The translations under genes were made by a program, and so were the position numbers. Positions 8,648 to 17,562 of a DNA stretch of 64,000 nt are shown here, in pieces. This DNA is from Phycisphaerales bacterium. Its GTDB lineage: Bacteria; Planctomycetota; Phycisphaerae; Sedimentisphaerales; Anaerobacaceae. The stretch lies in NCBI GenBank assembly GCA_003170415.1, contig PMZJ01000027.1:62001-126000 (forward strand), given 5' to 3'. The notes under the pieces were generated by a model. That model had not been told where the DNA came from, did not search any database, and saw nothing but the letters and a program-made list of their open reading frames with translations. Within the stretch, counting starts at the first letter, position 1; each line of letters starts with the position of its first letter.

Positions 8648-11600
8648 TTATTGCTCCTTTTTTTCATCGCCCTTGCTTTTCCCGAGCCGCTCGATTGCAG
8701 CGTTTATTCGTTCTTTGACCGGTTTCTGCATGTTTTCCCCGCCTGCTTCCAGCGCCTGCTGGTAAGCCGCACGCGCCTGTGACAACTCACCGAGCTGTTC
8801 GTTAGCTTGTGCTAAGTGCTCATAAACCTCTACAGGCGGTGACGTCTGTCGCGTGTCATACTGCTGTATTGCTGCCCGTTCGAACTGCGCCGCCTCAGAA
8901 TACTTGCCTTTCTTATAAAGCACGATGGCATAAGTATCGAGGTACTCCGGGTCGTCTGGTTGCATCTCATGAGCCCGCTTAGCATATTCGAGCGCCTTAT
9001 CAAGTTCCTGATTGTTATCAGCAAGTATGTACGCGACATTGTTCAGGATACTGGTGTTATTCGGCATTTTTGCCAGCAGACTTTCATAGACCCCCATAGC
9101 ATCTTTAAGGTATTTATTATCGGAGGTTTTGTTGAAAGCCAGTATCAACACCTCTGCCTTTTGCATTGTGTAGCCGAGCCATTGCGGCTGGTCCGGGCTT
9201 GTTGTCTTTAAGCATTTATCAAGATACTCCAGCGCCTTGCTATAATCGCCTTTGAGACGGCACAGGTTATACATACTCAAGTTTGCCGTGAGCGATTCCG
9301 GCTGCGCTTCGAGCTTTTGTCTGCACAATTGTTCTGTCTCTTGCTCTCCAAGCAACTCGTAGGTTTGCTGCAGCATTTGTACCGCTAACATATCGTTGTC
9401 GCCCGCCTTATCAACCGCTCTTTTGCAATATTGAACCGCAGTGGCGCGGTCGCCGAGTTTCATCTTGCCCTCTGCCATCTTTAAATATGCGACTGGAGCG
9501 AGGTTTCCATCGATGTATTTACCGGCCTCTTCGAACAGCTTATCCATTTTACCGGCAGCCATAATCGCCCGCAGATATCCTCCAAGGGCGTCACCGTCCG
9601 CATGTCCTTGTTCGATACTTTTTTGCAGCGCGGTACCATATAATTGTTCTGCCTTGGCAAAATCGCCGGCTCCGCCGGCAAATCCGGCGGCGCGCTTATA
9701 CCAGTAAACGCTGTCAGGCAGTTGGTTCAGAGTTTTCGTGTAGAAATCATCAAGGACCTCTTTTCGCCCGGCGTGTGTGTAGATCTGTTCGAGTATTGCC
9801 CGCGCTTCATCCGGCGCCTGCGGGTCCTCGACGACGCTTTTAAGTTCAGTGGTAGCGTCCTCGGTGCGTCCCACCTTAAGGTAAATTTTTGCAAGCGCAA
9901 TGCGAGTTACTGCTACGTCGGACAGGGTTTTGCTTCGTTTGAGGTCCATTATTGCCTGGTCGTAATCCGTCATCATACCGTTTATCTGTCCCCGCAGCCG
10001 CCAGGCGACCGCGTCGCTCTGGTCGCTCTCAAGTCGCTTGTTTGTCAACTCAAGCGCCTCTTTCAACTGCCCCTGTTTCATAGAAAGCCAGGCACTCAGC
10101 AGCATTCCTTCGCCGTTATTTGGATACTTTTCCCTGAAACTTGCCAGTTTTTGTTCAGCCTCCTTGATCAGCCCTAAATTTAGATAGGTCTGCACCAGCA
10201 AAAGATGATTTTCAGGCGTTTCTTCGGCGGACAATAGTTGTTCGCCGTATTTTATCGCAGCGGTTTTATCGCCTGCCCTTTCTGCGAGGAATAACAAACC
10301 CTGTAATGTGCTTATGTTCTTCGGATTGGCCTGATAAGATTGCTCAAGAACTTTACGGGCGTCATCATATCGTCCCGCCTTTATATAATGTTGCCACAAT
10401 AATAGTGATTCTTTTGTTCCTTTCAAAAGTTGCTCCGCTTTTTCTTCCTGGCCTGTCTGCCGATAAAATTCCGCATAACTTGCGAGCACAGCGGGGTTCT
10501 GCGGGTCGTAGCTTTTCGCCTGGTCCAAAGCCGAGGCCGCCATTGCGAGCAATGCCTGCCGACGTTGCGCATCGGTGCTGTCCAGACCAAGTCGCGTGGC
10601 AAGCCGGGCAAGTAGCAGCGCATTCTGCATACTCGGCATATTTTCCTGCAAGCTCTGCCGCAGCGCCAGCGCACGATTCGGCTCGTCTTCGCCGATGTAT
10701 TCTGCATAGAAGCTCATCAACTGCAAGTCGCCTGGATTGAGTGCCATAGCCCAGTCCAGCGCACCTTTGGCTTCGGCCAGTTGTGAGGACGAAACATTTT
10801 TGCCGAGGTTTTGATTGCGAATGTACAGTCGGTTGGCCAGTTCTCTGGCGATGGTCTTATCAAAAGGATTAGTGCTTGATGCCGTGCGTATATCGGTCAG
10901 TGCGGCCGCCTCGTTGCCGAGCGCGACGTCGATGCGGGACCGCAGCAGATAGCCGTATCCGAAAACAGGTCTTTGCGACAGGGCACTGTCTATGCTTGCC
11001 AGCGCAGTTTCATACTGCTCCTTCGCAAGGGCGACTCTCGCGGCAAAAAAGTCCCCTGAGCAGTCGTCGTAGTTTTCCTGCCTGGCTGTTTGTACAATTT
11101 TGTCGGCAACCTCCCAGTTCTTCTTCTCCAGGGCAATATCAAACAGGAACCCACCTGCTCGGCGCCGTGACATATCATCCGCCTGAAACTCTCCGGTGCC
11201 GACCGGTGGAGGGACCAGTTTTTTGAATTGCTCCGCCGCTTTATTGGGTTCATTATTCGTCTGGTAGAAAATGCCCAGTGATACAGTTCGCCTGACAGGG
11301 TCGGCAATCCCGGTCAGGATGTCCTCTCTAATTTGTCTGCTTTTTTCAGCGGAGATCTTTGCGGGTTCCGGCTCGGCGAGAAGCCGTTTGTAATACAGCA
11401 TAGTCGGATTGTCCGGCTGGTATTTCAGCAATTTGTCCACTATCAGATTTGCCTGGTCGAGCTGCCCGGCTGCTATCGCGTCTTCGCACATCGATGCGAT
11501 TGCGGTAACGTCCAGAGAATTCAAGTCCGCCGAGGACAGCTTGTCTATATATTCGATAAAAGCCGACAAGTTGCTTTTAATTTCCGCGACAAGCTGTTCA

Positions 11601-13597
11601 GTTGAACGCTGGTCAACCGCTTCCTGCGGCTGCTTTTGGGCAAGTACATTCATCAGAACCGTGCTGGTTCGCGGTTTTTCGTCTCGGCGGCTGAGAATTG
11701 TGCGTAGTTGCTGACCCTTGATTGCCAGCATAGCCATCTTAAGCGTTTTCCAGGATGGGTCTTGCTGTGAGAGTTGTTCCAGGTATCGCTCCGCATCCGC
11801 AAATTCCTTGGCGCCTATATGTGCACGAATACGCAATATTCGGCTTTCGTCTGTCACTCCATACCTTTCCTCGAACAGGTCGAGGTTTGCAAGAGCCGCC
11901 TTCCACATCGCAGCTTTGAGAAGAAGCTCAGTGTAGTCCAATCGTGCTTCCGGCTGCGCCGTTTCTATCGCGCTTTGCAGTGCGTCTACGAGAAACTGGC
12001 CAACCGCGCCACTTTCGGTGCCGTTGGCAAAGGTTTTCGCGAGTCGATATGCGAGGCGCGGGTCCGGGCGTGCCGATGCCTTTAGCTGCGTATAAGTTTT
12101 GTACAGTTTTCGTACAGCAGGCCCGGCATCGCCATTTCCGAGTTTGGCGGCGGCAAGCTCAACCATACCCTGCCATTTAATCACCTGCGGGTCATCGCCG
12201 CTGCCATAAAGCTGCTCAAGCTGCTGGACTTCCTGTTGAGCGTTAGCCAGCAATTGTTGCCCCTCCGATTCCCCCAGCGGCTTTGTTGAATCCAGTATCT
12301 GGTCGATATAACTGTTGGCGAGTATGGTATGTAGCCGCGCTTGATTTGCCCGTGTCACTGCTGACCGCGGGCCGGTTGTCTCCTGGGCATCGGGCAGCAA
12401 AAGCGCATTTTTCGCAAGCTCGATCGTCTTGTCCAGGTCCGCTTTTTGTTTGCGTATATTGAACCTCCTTGAGTACAAACTCGCGGCAGTTACCGCGTAA
12501 TCCACGTCATTTTTGTCGAGTGCGATTGCTTTCTCGATTGCCTCGATTGCCTTGTCGAGATAAGTCGGGCCAAGACGAAAGTCCGCGTAGAAGCCGGCGA
12601 GCGCCGAAATCGCCTCGGCGCTTGAGCTGAATTTAGCAGCAAGCGACAGATACTCCGGTTCCATTGCCAGAAGCTCTTTTCGCTGGTCGGATGATGCAAG
12701 ATTGGCCTGAGAAAAGCTGAAGTTGTGCTTCATATCGAGAAGAATTATATTGGCTTTTACCCCGTCGTTTGTTGCCTTAACTCCTTCCTTGAGCAGTTCT
12801 ATAGCTTCCTTCTGACCTCTGATTTTCGCATCCATGTCCCCTTTCGCTGTTTCCATTTCGCCTCTGAAAGCCGCCGCCTCTGCAAGATATTGATACGCAT
12901 CCTCGTTTGTCGGCTCCAGTTGTTTGACTATCTCAAGGTCGGCAACGGCCTGCTTGAGCGTCTCCTCCTTGTTAGTTACCATTCCGAGTTGAGCAATCTC
13001 GAGCTTGGCCCTTCCCTGTATCATGTGCAGGTAAGGTCCTAATTTGTGTGCCGTCTCTCCGGTTTGTTTGAGCGCGTCAATTTCCCACTTTGAGATATCT
13101 GTTGTGGCAAGTTCGGATGCGGCGCCGGGTTTTTCCATAATTTCTATAAATTCCGAGGCCTGTGTCGCTACCTCCTGCCAAACCGGGCCCGACGTTATCT
13201 GTGCGATTATATAAAAATATTTAAGGCGGCAATACCTTGCCTTTACGTCCTTGGAGTCAAGACGCACAATCTGGTTCCAGCATCCCAGCGTGTCCCGCCA
13301 GTCCCCGGTGTCTATATAAACGTCCGCGAGGCGATAAAGTGTTTCGACCTTTAGCTCGTCGGTCTTAGAACACCCGTAGGCCTTTCTATAATATCGTTCG
13401 GCTTCTTTATAAATATTTTTGCGTTGTTCTTTGTCCGTCGCCTGGCGAGCTGATGCGACGGCTGTATCGCCGTCTTTTATGAATTTATGCGGGTCTCTGC
13501 TTAGGAATAAAAATCCTCCTATGACCGCTATGGCCATAAACACAAAAACCACGAAACCAATCAGCGCCAATTTTCTGTTTAATCGTTTTTTTGCCAT
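8648..13597 (-). CDS. Giant TPR protein of the exosortase/EPS operon
   Basis: 1649 residues: a short basic N-terminus, one membrane helix (about 11-32), then tetratricopeptide repeats almost to the end, with units such as A-x-x-Y-L-x-L-A, D-A-V-A-W-R-L and ALEYAKRAHEMQPDDPEYLDTYA. It is anchored in the inner membrane with the repeats in the periplasm or cytoplasm (orientation not certain). Its place between epsI and the Wzc-like gene matches TPR proteins (PrsT-like) found in exosortase loci, but it is far longer than the usual about 900 residues. It probably scaffolds the export or sorting machinery. The start is well supported by a downstream membrane helix. Confidence 0.78.
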   Translation of the reverse strand: MAKKRLNRKLALIGFVVFVFMAIAVIGGFLFLSRDPHKFIKDGDTAVASARQATDKEQRKNIYKEAERYYRKAYGCSKTDELKVETLYRLADVYIDTGDWRDTLGCWNQIVRLDSKDVKARYCRLKYFYIIAQITSGPVWQEVATQASEFIEIMEKPGAASELATTDISKWEIDALKQTGETAHKLGPYLHMIQGRAKLEIAQLGMVTNKEETLKQAVADLEIVKQLEPTNEDAYQYLAEAAAFRGEMETAKGDMDAKIRGQKEAIELLKEGVKATNDGVKANIILLDMKHNFSFSQANLASSDQRKELLAMEPEYLSLAAKFSSSAEAISALAGFYADFRLGPTYLDKAIEAIEKAIALDKNDVDYAVTAASLYSRRFNIRKQKADLDKTIELAKNALLLPDAQETTGPRSAVTRANQARLHTILANSYIDQILDSTKPLGESEGQQLLANAQQEVQQLEQLYGSGDDPQVIKWQGMVELAAAKLGNGDAGPAVRKLYKTYTQLKASARPDPRLAYRLAKTFANGTESGAVGQFLVDALQSAIETAQPEARLDYTELLLKAAMWKAALANLDLFEERYGVTDESRILRIRAHIGAKEFADAERYLEQLSQQDPSWKTLKMAMLAIKGQQLRTILSRRDEKPRTSTVLMNVLAQKQPQEAVDQRSTEQLVAEIKSNLSAFIEYIDKLSSADLNSLDVTAIASMCEDAIAAGQLDQANLIVDKLLKYQPDNPTMLYYKRLLAEPEPAKISAEKSRQIREDILTGIADPVRRTVSLGIFYQTNNEPNKAAEQFKKLVPPPVGTGEFQADDMSRRRAGGFLFDIALEKKNWEVADKIVQTARQENYDDCSGDFFAARVALAKEQYETALASIDSALSQRPVFGYGYLLRSRIDVALGNEAAALTDIRTASSTNPFDKTIARELANRLYIRNQNLGKNVSSSQLAEAKGALDWAMALNPGDLQLMSFYAEYIGEDEPNRALALRQSLQENMPSMQNALLLARLATRLGLDSTDAQRRQALLAMAASALDQAKSYDPQNPAVLASYAEFYRQTGQEEKAEQLLKGTKESLLLWQHYIKAGRYDDARKVLEQSYQANPKNISTLQGLLFLAERAGDKTAAIKYGEQLLSAEETPENHLLLVQTYLNLGLIKEAEQKLASFREKYPNNGEGMLLSAWLSMKQGQLKEALELTNKRLESDQSDAVAWRLRGQINGMMTDYDQAIMDLKRSKTLSDVAVTRIALAKIYLKVGRTEDATTELKSVVEDPQAPDEARAILEQIYTHAGRKEVLDDFYTKTLNQLPDSVYWYKRAAGFAGGAGDFAKAEQLYGTALQKSIEQGHADGDALGGYLRAIMAAGKMDKLFEEAGKYIDGNLAPVAYLKMAEGKMKLGDRATAVQYCKRAVDKAGDNDMLAVQMLQQTYELLGEQETEQLCRQKLEAQPESLTANLSMYNLCRLKGDYSKALEYLDKCLKTTSPDQPQWLGYTMQKAEVLILAFNKTSDNKYLKDAMGVYESLLAKMPNNTSILNNVAYILADNNQELDKALEYAKRAHEMQPDDPEYLDTYAIVLYKKGKYSEAAQFERAAIQQYDTRQTSPPVEVYEHLAQANEQLGELSQARAAYQQALEAGGENMQKPVKERINAAIERLGKSKGDEKKEQ

Positions 13598-13670
13598 TTG
13601 TTTTTGCTCCTTATGTTTTTGGAATTACCTGCGTCACCTGATAAGCTGGCAAAGCAAATCCGTTTGTTAT

Positions 13671-14447
13671 TTACCAGTGCCCGCTGGGCCAGTATTCTTT
13701 TTCGAGAACGGGCAAAATAAATGTCAGCAGTTTCTCGCTCGCTGCCAGCGCCTCCTGTTTGTTCGGATAGGTTATCCGTCCGGTGGCGCGATTGAAGAAT
13801 TTCCATTCGACCTTCGAAAAATACGAAAATTTGCTGAATAAGTTCCTGTTCAGTGTTTTTCGGACGTCATCCCTGTCGCCGTATTTACCGTTGACGCTGA
13901 AAGTGTATAGAATCGGGAAAGAAGATGTTCCGCCGATTAGGCCGTCCGATTTTGTGTCGGCAAACACAAGGTAACGTGTTTTTATTTGCCGTTCGTTGAG
14001 GCCTTGTGTGATGCTAAGCATAACCGTCTCGAATTTTATTCCTTGCAGACCGCCTCCGATATAGCATTCCTCTGGTCTGTGCGGCACTATATCCGGCAGC
14101 GAATAATAAGTTATGAAGAACGTGCAAAACCGCACGTTGCTTTCCGCGGAGACGCTTGTGTCTTCCAGCGTCCATTGAATGTAATCCTCCGTGCCCAACG
14201 TGTTCAGAATATCCTGGTTTTCAATTTTTGTTTTCTCAACCACTTTGTATGGGGCAAGGTTTGATTTGTCCAGTTCGCTGAGCGGTTTTTTTAGGAGCAG
14301 CGGCTCTTTCTTGGTATATATCCCCGCCATTTTTATTGCTACCGACATTCCGCCGGCCGTTATTGCCAGCAGGCCGACGCATATAAGAAAAGCCGGCTGC
14401 AGGTAGTTGGCTTTAATGGTCTCGGTTATGTTCTTAGGCGTTATCAT
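13671..14447 (-). CDS. epsI: Exosortase-associated EpsI family protein
   Basis: 258 residues with an N-terminal membrane helix (about 16-40) and the family signature HRPEECYIGGG at 123-133. EpsI-family proteins (DUF3485) are encoded next to, or fused to, exosortases and are linked to exopolysaccharide production; their biochemical role is not settled. Here the gene follows the exosortase by 36 bases and precedes the TPR gene, so it is part of the same operon. Confidence 0.85.
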   Translation of the reverse strand: MITPKNITETIKANYLQPAFLICVGLLAITAGGMSVAIKMAGIYTKKEPLLLKKPLSELDKSNLAPYKVVEKTKIENQDILNTLGTEDYIQWTLEDTSVSAESNVRFCTFFITYYSLPDIVPHRPEECYIGGGLQGIKFETVMLSITQGLNERQIKTRYLVFADTKSDGLIGGTSSFPILYTFSVNGKYGDRDDVRKTLNRNLFSKFSYFSKVEWKFFNRATGRITYPNKQEALAASEKLLTFILPVLEKEYWPSGHW

Positions 14448-14483
14448 ATTTCGATTTTGTTTTCGACCTTCAATTTCTATGGT

Positions 14484-15488
14484 TTAGTGGCGTCTTAACA
14501 CAACATCCGGGGTTTTTGTCTCATCGCTCTCGACAAACAGGTTCGACATAAACCAGGCGATTCCCCCGTAAAGTCCGAATGCCAGCGGCAGCATAGCCAT
14601 TCCCAGCAGGTCGTGGTAAATTCCCTGGGCGTATTGCTGGTCGCCAAGCACATAAATAAAACCGGTTATGGTTACTCTGACGATATTGCAGAAAATCGCA
14701 ATTGGGACGGTACTGGCCAGAAGCACAAGCCGTTGCCACGCCGGCCTGTAGTGCAGGTACGCCATTGCAACACCCAAAGCGAAAAACGTCATAAGCAGCC
14801 GCATACCGCTGCATGCCTCAGCTACGTCGAGAGGCGGCTCCAGGGCCTTGCCTTTGTATATGATTTCTATTATGACGCCGTTGGCCGTCGCATCCAGATG
14901 TGGGAACGTATTAAGTATCGCAGTTGAAGCCGTCGCTGCCCATAAACGCATCGGTATCGTGGCGCTCCTTAATATCTCGTCGGGTAGCGGAATTGCGAAC
15001 AACAGGTATATGACGGGAAGCCACGTATATTTCAGTAAAGACCAGCCGCCAAGAAACAATACCACGGCCCCGAGTGCGCCGACAGCCGAGATTTGTCTGA
15101 AGTATCCATATCCCGCTGGGGTAACTGTGTTGAAAACGTAGAAGAGGATTACGCCCACCAGCAAAAGCAGCCCCAGATAGTTTGGTTTGGTTCGGGCGTT
15201 GAGTATTTCCTGTTTGGACTGGTTCAGGAAGTATAAGCTAAAAAGCGGTATTAGAAACCCGTGGGACCAGCCGGGGTCGGTCAGCCATTGATTGACGACG
15301 CCTCCCACTTCTTTGTGAAATAGGCAGCAAAGCAACGTCCCGATTATCACAATCCGGATATACGCGTGCACCCCGAGTTGTCGCCACGACTCCGCCGAAC
15401 CACGGGCGTGCCCCGCTGGGACCGGCTGTATTGGTTCCGGTGCCATTTTCTGTGATTCGGTCGCAGATGTAGTAATATTGTCAGCCAT
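14484..15488 (-). CDS. Exosortase (XrtA/EpsH-like transpeptidase)
   Basis: A 334-residue polytopic membrane protein. The three family catalytic residues are visible: Cys226 in AEACSGMR, Arg271 in CNIVRVT and His292 in YHDLLG. Exosortases cut and re-attach exported proteins carrying PEP-CTERM tails, much as sortase does in Gram-positives. No PEP-CTERM substrate is encoded in this window, so the substrates must be elsewhere. The XrtA subtype is suggested by the wza/wzc/EpsI context, not proven. Confidence 0.88.
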   Translation of the reverse strand: MADNITTSATESQKMAPEPIQPVPAGHARGSAESWRQLGVHAYIRIVIIGTLLCCLFHKEVGGVVNQWLTDPGWSHGFLIPLFSLYFLNQSKQEILNARTKPNYLGLLLLVGVILFYVFNTVTPAGYGYFRQISAVGALGAVVLFLGGWSLLKYTWLPVIYLLFAIPLPDEILRSATIPMRLWAATASTAILNTFPHLDATANGVIIEIIYKGKALEPPLDVAEACSGMRLLMTFFALGVAMAYLHYRPAWQRLVLLASTVPIAIFCNIVRVTITGFIYVLGDQQYAQGIYHDLLGMAMLPLAFGLYGGIAWFMSNLFVESDETKTPDVVLRRH

Positions 15489-15508
15489 ACGTCAAAAAGT
15501 CAGGCCCA

Positions 15509-17116
15509 TTAGAAGATGTTGAAAGGCGAGGCCGTGCCATAGGCGCTTGGTGGATAGACGAAATTGCGGTCGTAAGTAAGCCCGAAGCCGTAGCTCGCCC
15601 CGAACGCGTTGCGCAGTACCGCGCGCCATCTGGCCGTCGGGTGCGTCCCGACGTTGACTAAGTCGTTTGGCTTGATAAAGAAATCCGGCTGTTCGCCCAT
15701 CGCGATTTTGTCTAAATTCACCAACACGATTTCTTCGCGTTTCTTGCCAATTCTTCTGACGACCTCACAATTTTTTGGCCACGCCAGTTGTCCCAGGCCG
15801 CCCGCCGCGGCTATCGCCATCTTCAGCGTCATAGGCCGGCCCGTTATGTTAATAAACCCCTGGCTATTAACGTTGCCCATAATACAGAATTCGCCGATAA
15901 TATCAACCGGTACGTGAATATTATCGCCCGCCCTGATTACAATGTTGTATCGCGGGTCGCCGCCGAGGAGTTTGTCTGCGGGAATCCTTATGACTCGTCT
16001 CTGAGAACCTCCGGGGCCGATTTGGTCCCAGCTAAGAGTTGTCGGTTCTTTGCCGGCCGGCGATTTTTGGGGTTGCCCAGCCGCCTCTTTTGCCGGCTCT
16101 TGGGTCGGCTTCGGCTCGCCTATCTGGACCGGAATCCAGCGGCCATCTTGGAATATCCACTCAATCCGGCCCTCTTTAGCGACATTGCTCGGTGCCTGGC
16201 TCTCGCCCGGTGTACCGGAATTTGATGTCGAGAGACGGGTATCGGATGTCGGGGAGGTAGATGACGAGTCAGCAGATTGCAGTTTTTCCGGCAATGCGGC
16301 TTCAGCAAGCTCATCCGCCGTGGCCATTTCCGTTGAAGTGATAACTATATCACTGCCTGCCCCTCGCCCACGTTTCGCCATTGGAGCGATTACATCCAGC
16401 ATCTCGTCTCGCGGCTTGCTTGTGGGAATGGCGGTCTCGGTAGTTGTTTTTGGGGTCTCGACCGGAGGTGCGGCTTTTTCAGCCGGTGTTTCTTCCCCCG
16501 TAATCGGTCTGGAAACATATATGTAACTTATGTTGAACTGGCTTATACCACCCGCGATAGCCAGTGCATCCGCCAGCCGATAATCATAACGGGGTATACT
16601 ATATCTGCCCGGCCTCGAAATGCCGTTGCCCAGAATGGAAAACATCATGCTTTGCGACGTATCCAGTGTAACAGTTACCGACGGTTCCTTTAGAATGTTT
16701 GGTGAAAGGATTTGCTTAATTTCCTCCTCAAGCTGCGACTCAGTCAACCCTACCGCGTTCACCACGCCGACGTCTGGAATCGAGAGCTTCCCGGTTTCGG
16801 TGATAACAAGCTTGTTTGCGTATATCTGTCCTTCCTGAAACAGCTCGAAGATGCTTATTATAACAATATCGCCTGGGCCAAATACATAGTCGGTATCATA
16901 GGCGACAACATCGACGGGCTTTGGTTCCTCGCCGCTTTCCCAGGCCGCGGGCGTTTCTTCCGCCACACCTAATGAATCAAGTATGACATTCACGGCCGGA
17001 ACGGGCTTGAACCTGCCCACTTGGGTGGGGTCCCAAAACTTGTCGCTGCAACCGATTGCGCAAATACTCAGCGCAAACAGGAGAACGACCATAGATGCTG
17101 TCTTTATTTTCCTCAT
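15509..17116 (-). CDS. Wza-like polysaccharide export lipoprotein
   Basis: 535 residues beginning with a lipoprotein signal (lipobox A-I-G-C, Cys23). A polysaccharide export (PES) domain starts at YVFGPGDIVIISIFE (about 77-90), followed by SLBB-type segments (FSILGNGISRPGRYSIP and FCIMGNVNSQGFINITGRPMTLKMAIAAAGG). A long low-complexity P/E/S/T-rich linker (about 210-370) lies between the two SLBB parts. The protein would form the outer-membrane export channel with the Wzc-like partner. It is the first gene of the operon and has a leader with strong pairing potential. Confidence 0.85.
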   Translation of the reverse strand: MRKIKTASMVVLLFALSICAIGCSDKFWDPTQVGRFKPVPAVNVILDSLGVAEETPAAWESGEEPKPVDVVAYDTDYVFGPGDIVIISIFELFQEGQIYANKLVITETGKLSIPDVGVVNAVGLTESQLEEEIKQILSPNILKEPSVTVTLDTSQSMMFSILGNGISRPGRYSIPRYDYRLADALAIAGGISQFNISYIYVSRPITGEETPAEKAAPPVETPKTTTETAIPTSKPRDEMLDVIAPMAKRGRGAGSDIVITSTEMATADELAEAALPEKLQSADSSSTSPTSDTRLSTSNSGTPGESQAPSNVAKEGRIEWIFQDGRWIPVQIGEPKPTQEPAKEAAGQPQKSPAGKEPTTLSWDQIGPGGSQRRVIRIPADKLLGGDPRYNIVIRAGDNIHVPVDIIGEFCIMGNVNSQGFINITGRPMTLKMAIAAAGGLGQLAWPKNCEVVRRIGKKREEIVLVNLDKIAMGEQPDFFIKPNDLVNVGTHPTARWRAVLRNAFGASYGFGLTYDRNFVYPPSAYGTASPFNIF

Positions 17117-17130
17117 ATCCCTAAATTTAT

Positions 17131-17240
17131 CGGCTTAGGACATAAGCGGCTTTACCTGTTTTACCCCAATTCTATGCAGGGACGGATTAGCTTTTGCTTA
17201 CAAAAAACCGCTCCTCACGTATTCTATGGACACCTAAGCC
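17131..17240 (-). promoter_or_regulatory. Candidate structured leader RNA of the exosortase operon
   Basis: Upstream of the wza-like start (17116) the minus strand can form a closed structure. An 8-bp stem pairs GGCTTAGG (17132-17139) with CCTAAGCC (17233-17240). A nested stem pairs AGCGG (17144-17148) with CCGCT (17208-17212), and an inner hairpin pairs CCTG (17155-17158) with CAGG (17177-17180). The closing stem ends 15 bases before the start codon, close to the ribosome-binding site. I do not recognise it as a known riboswitch; the c-di-GMP-I consensus was compared from memory and does not fit. The rest of the 17117-17562 gap shows no gene. Confidence 0.35.
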
Positions 17241-17562
17241 AATAAAAAACGGTGCATAGCCCTAACGCCTTATTTGAAAAAGAGTTACGCTCGCATTTTG
17301 CCTCAATAATTCAGGGCAAAAGCAGAGCATTGCGTGTGCTCATCTCGCGCCGAAATGACCTCCGTGACACTACGCCCCTGCTTGACGGGGATTCCTTAAA
17401 ACGGTCGCCTTTTTATACTTGGCGATGCCAGCGTTTGTTCGGTACTGGCTTGCCGTTTTTGTGCGTCCCATAACAAAGGGCTTGGCAATATAGGCAAGAT
17501 GGGCAAACGAGTCAAGGGGAAAAGAAAGGACGGCAAGAATCTTTTTTTGCGTGTGAGAAGGG

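Noticed and set aside
17131-17240. c-di-GMP-I riboswitch in the exosortase leader
   Set aside because: Conserved bases of that class (GCAAACC, CGCAAAGCC, tetraloop-receptor) are not present in the proper places; kept only as an unknown structured leader.
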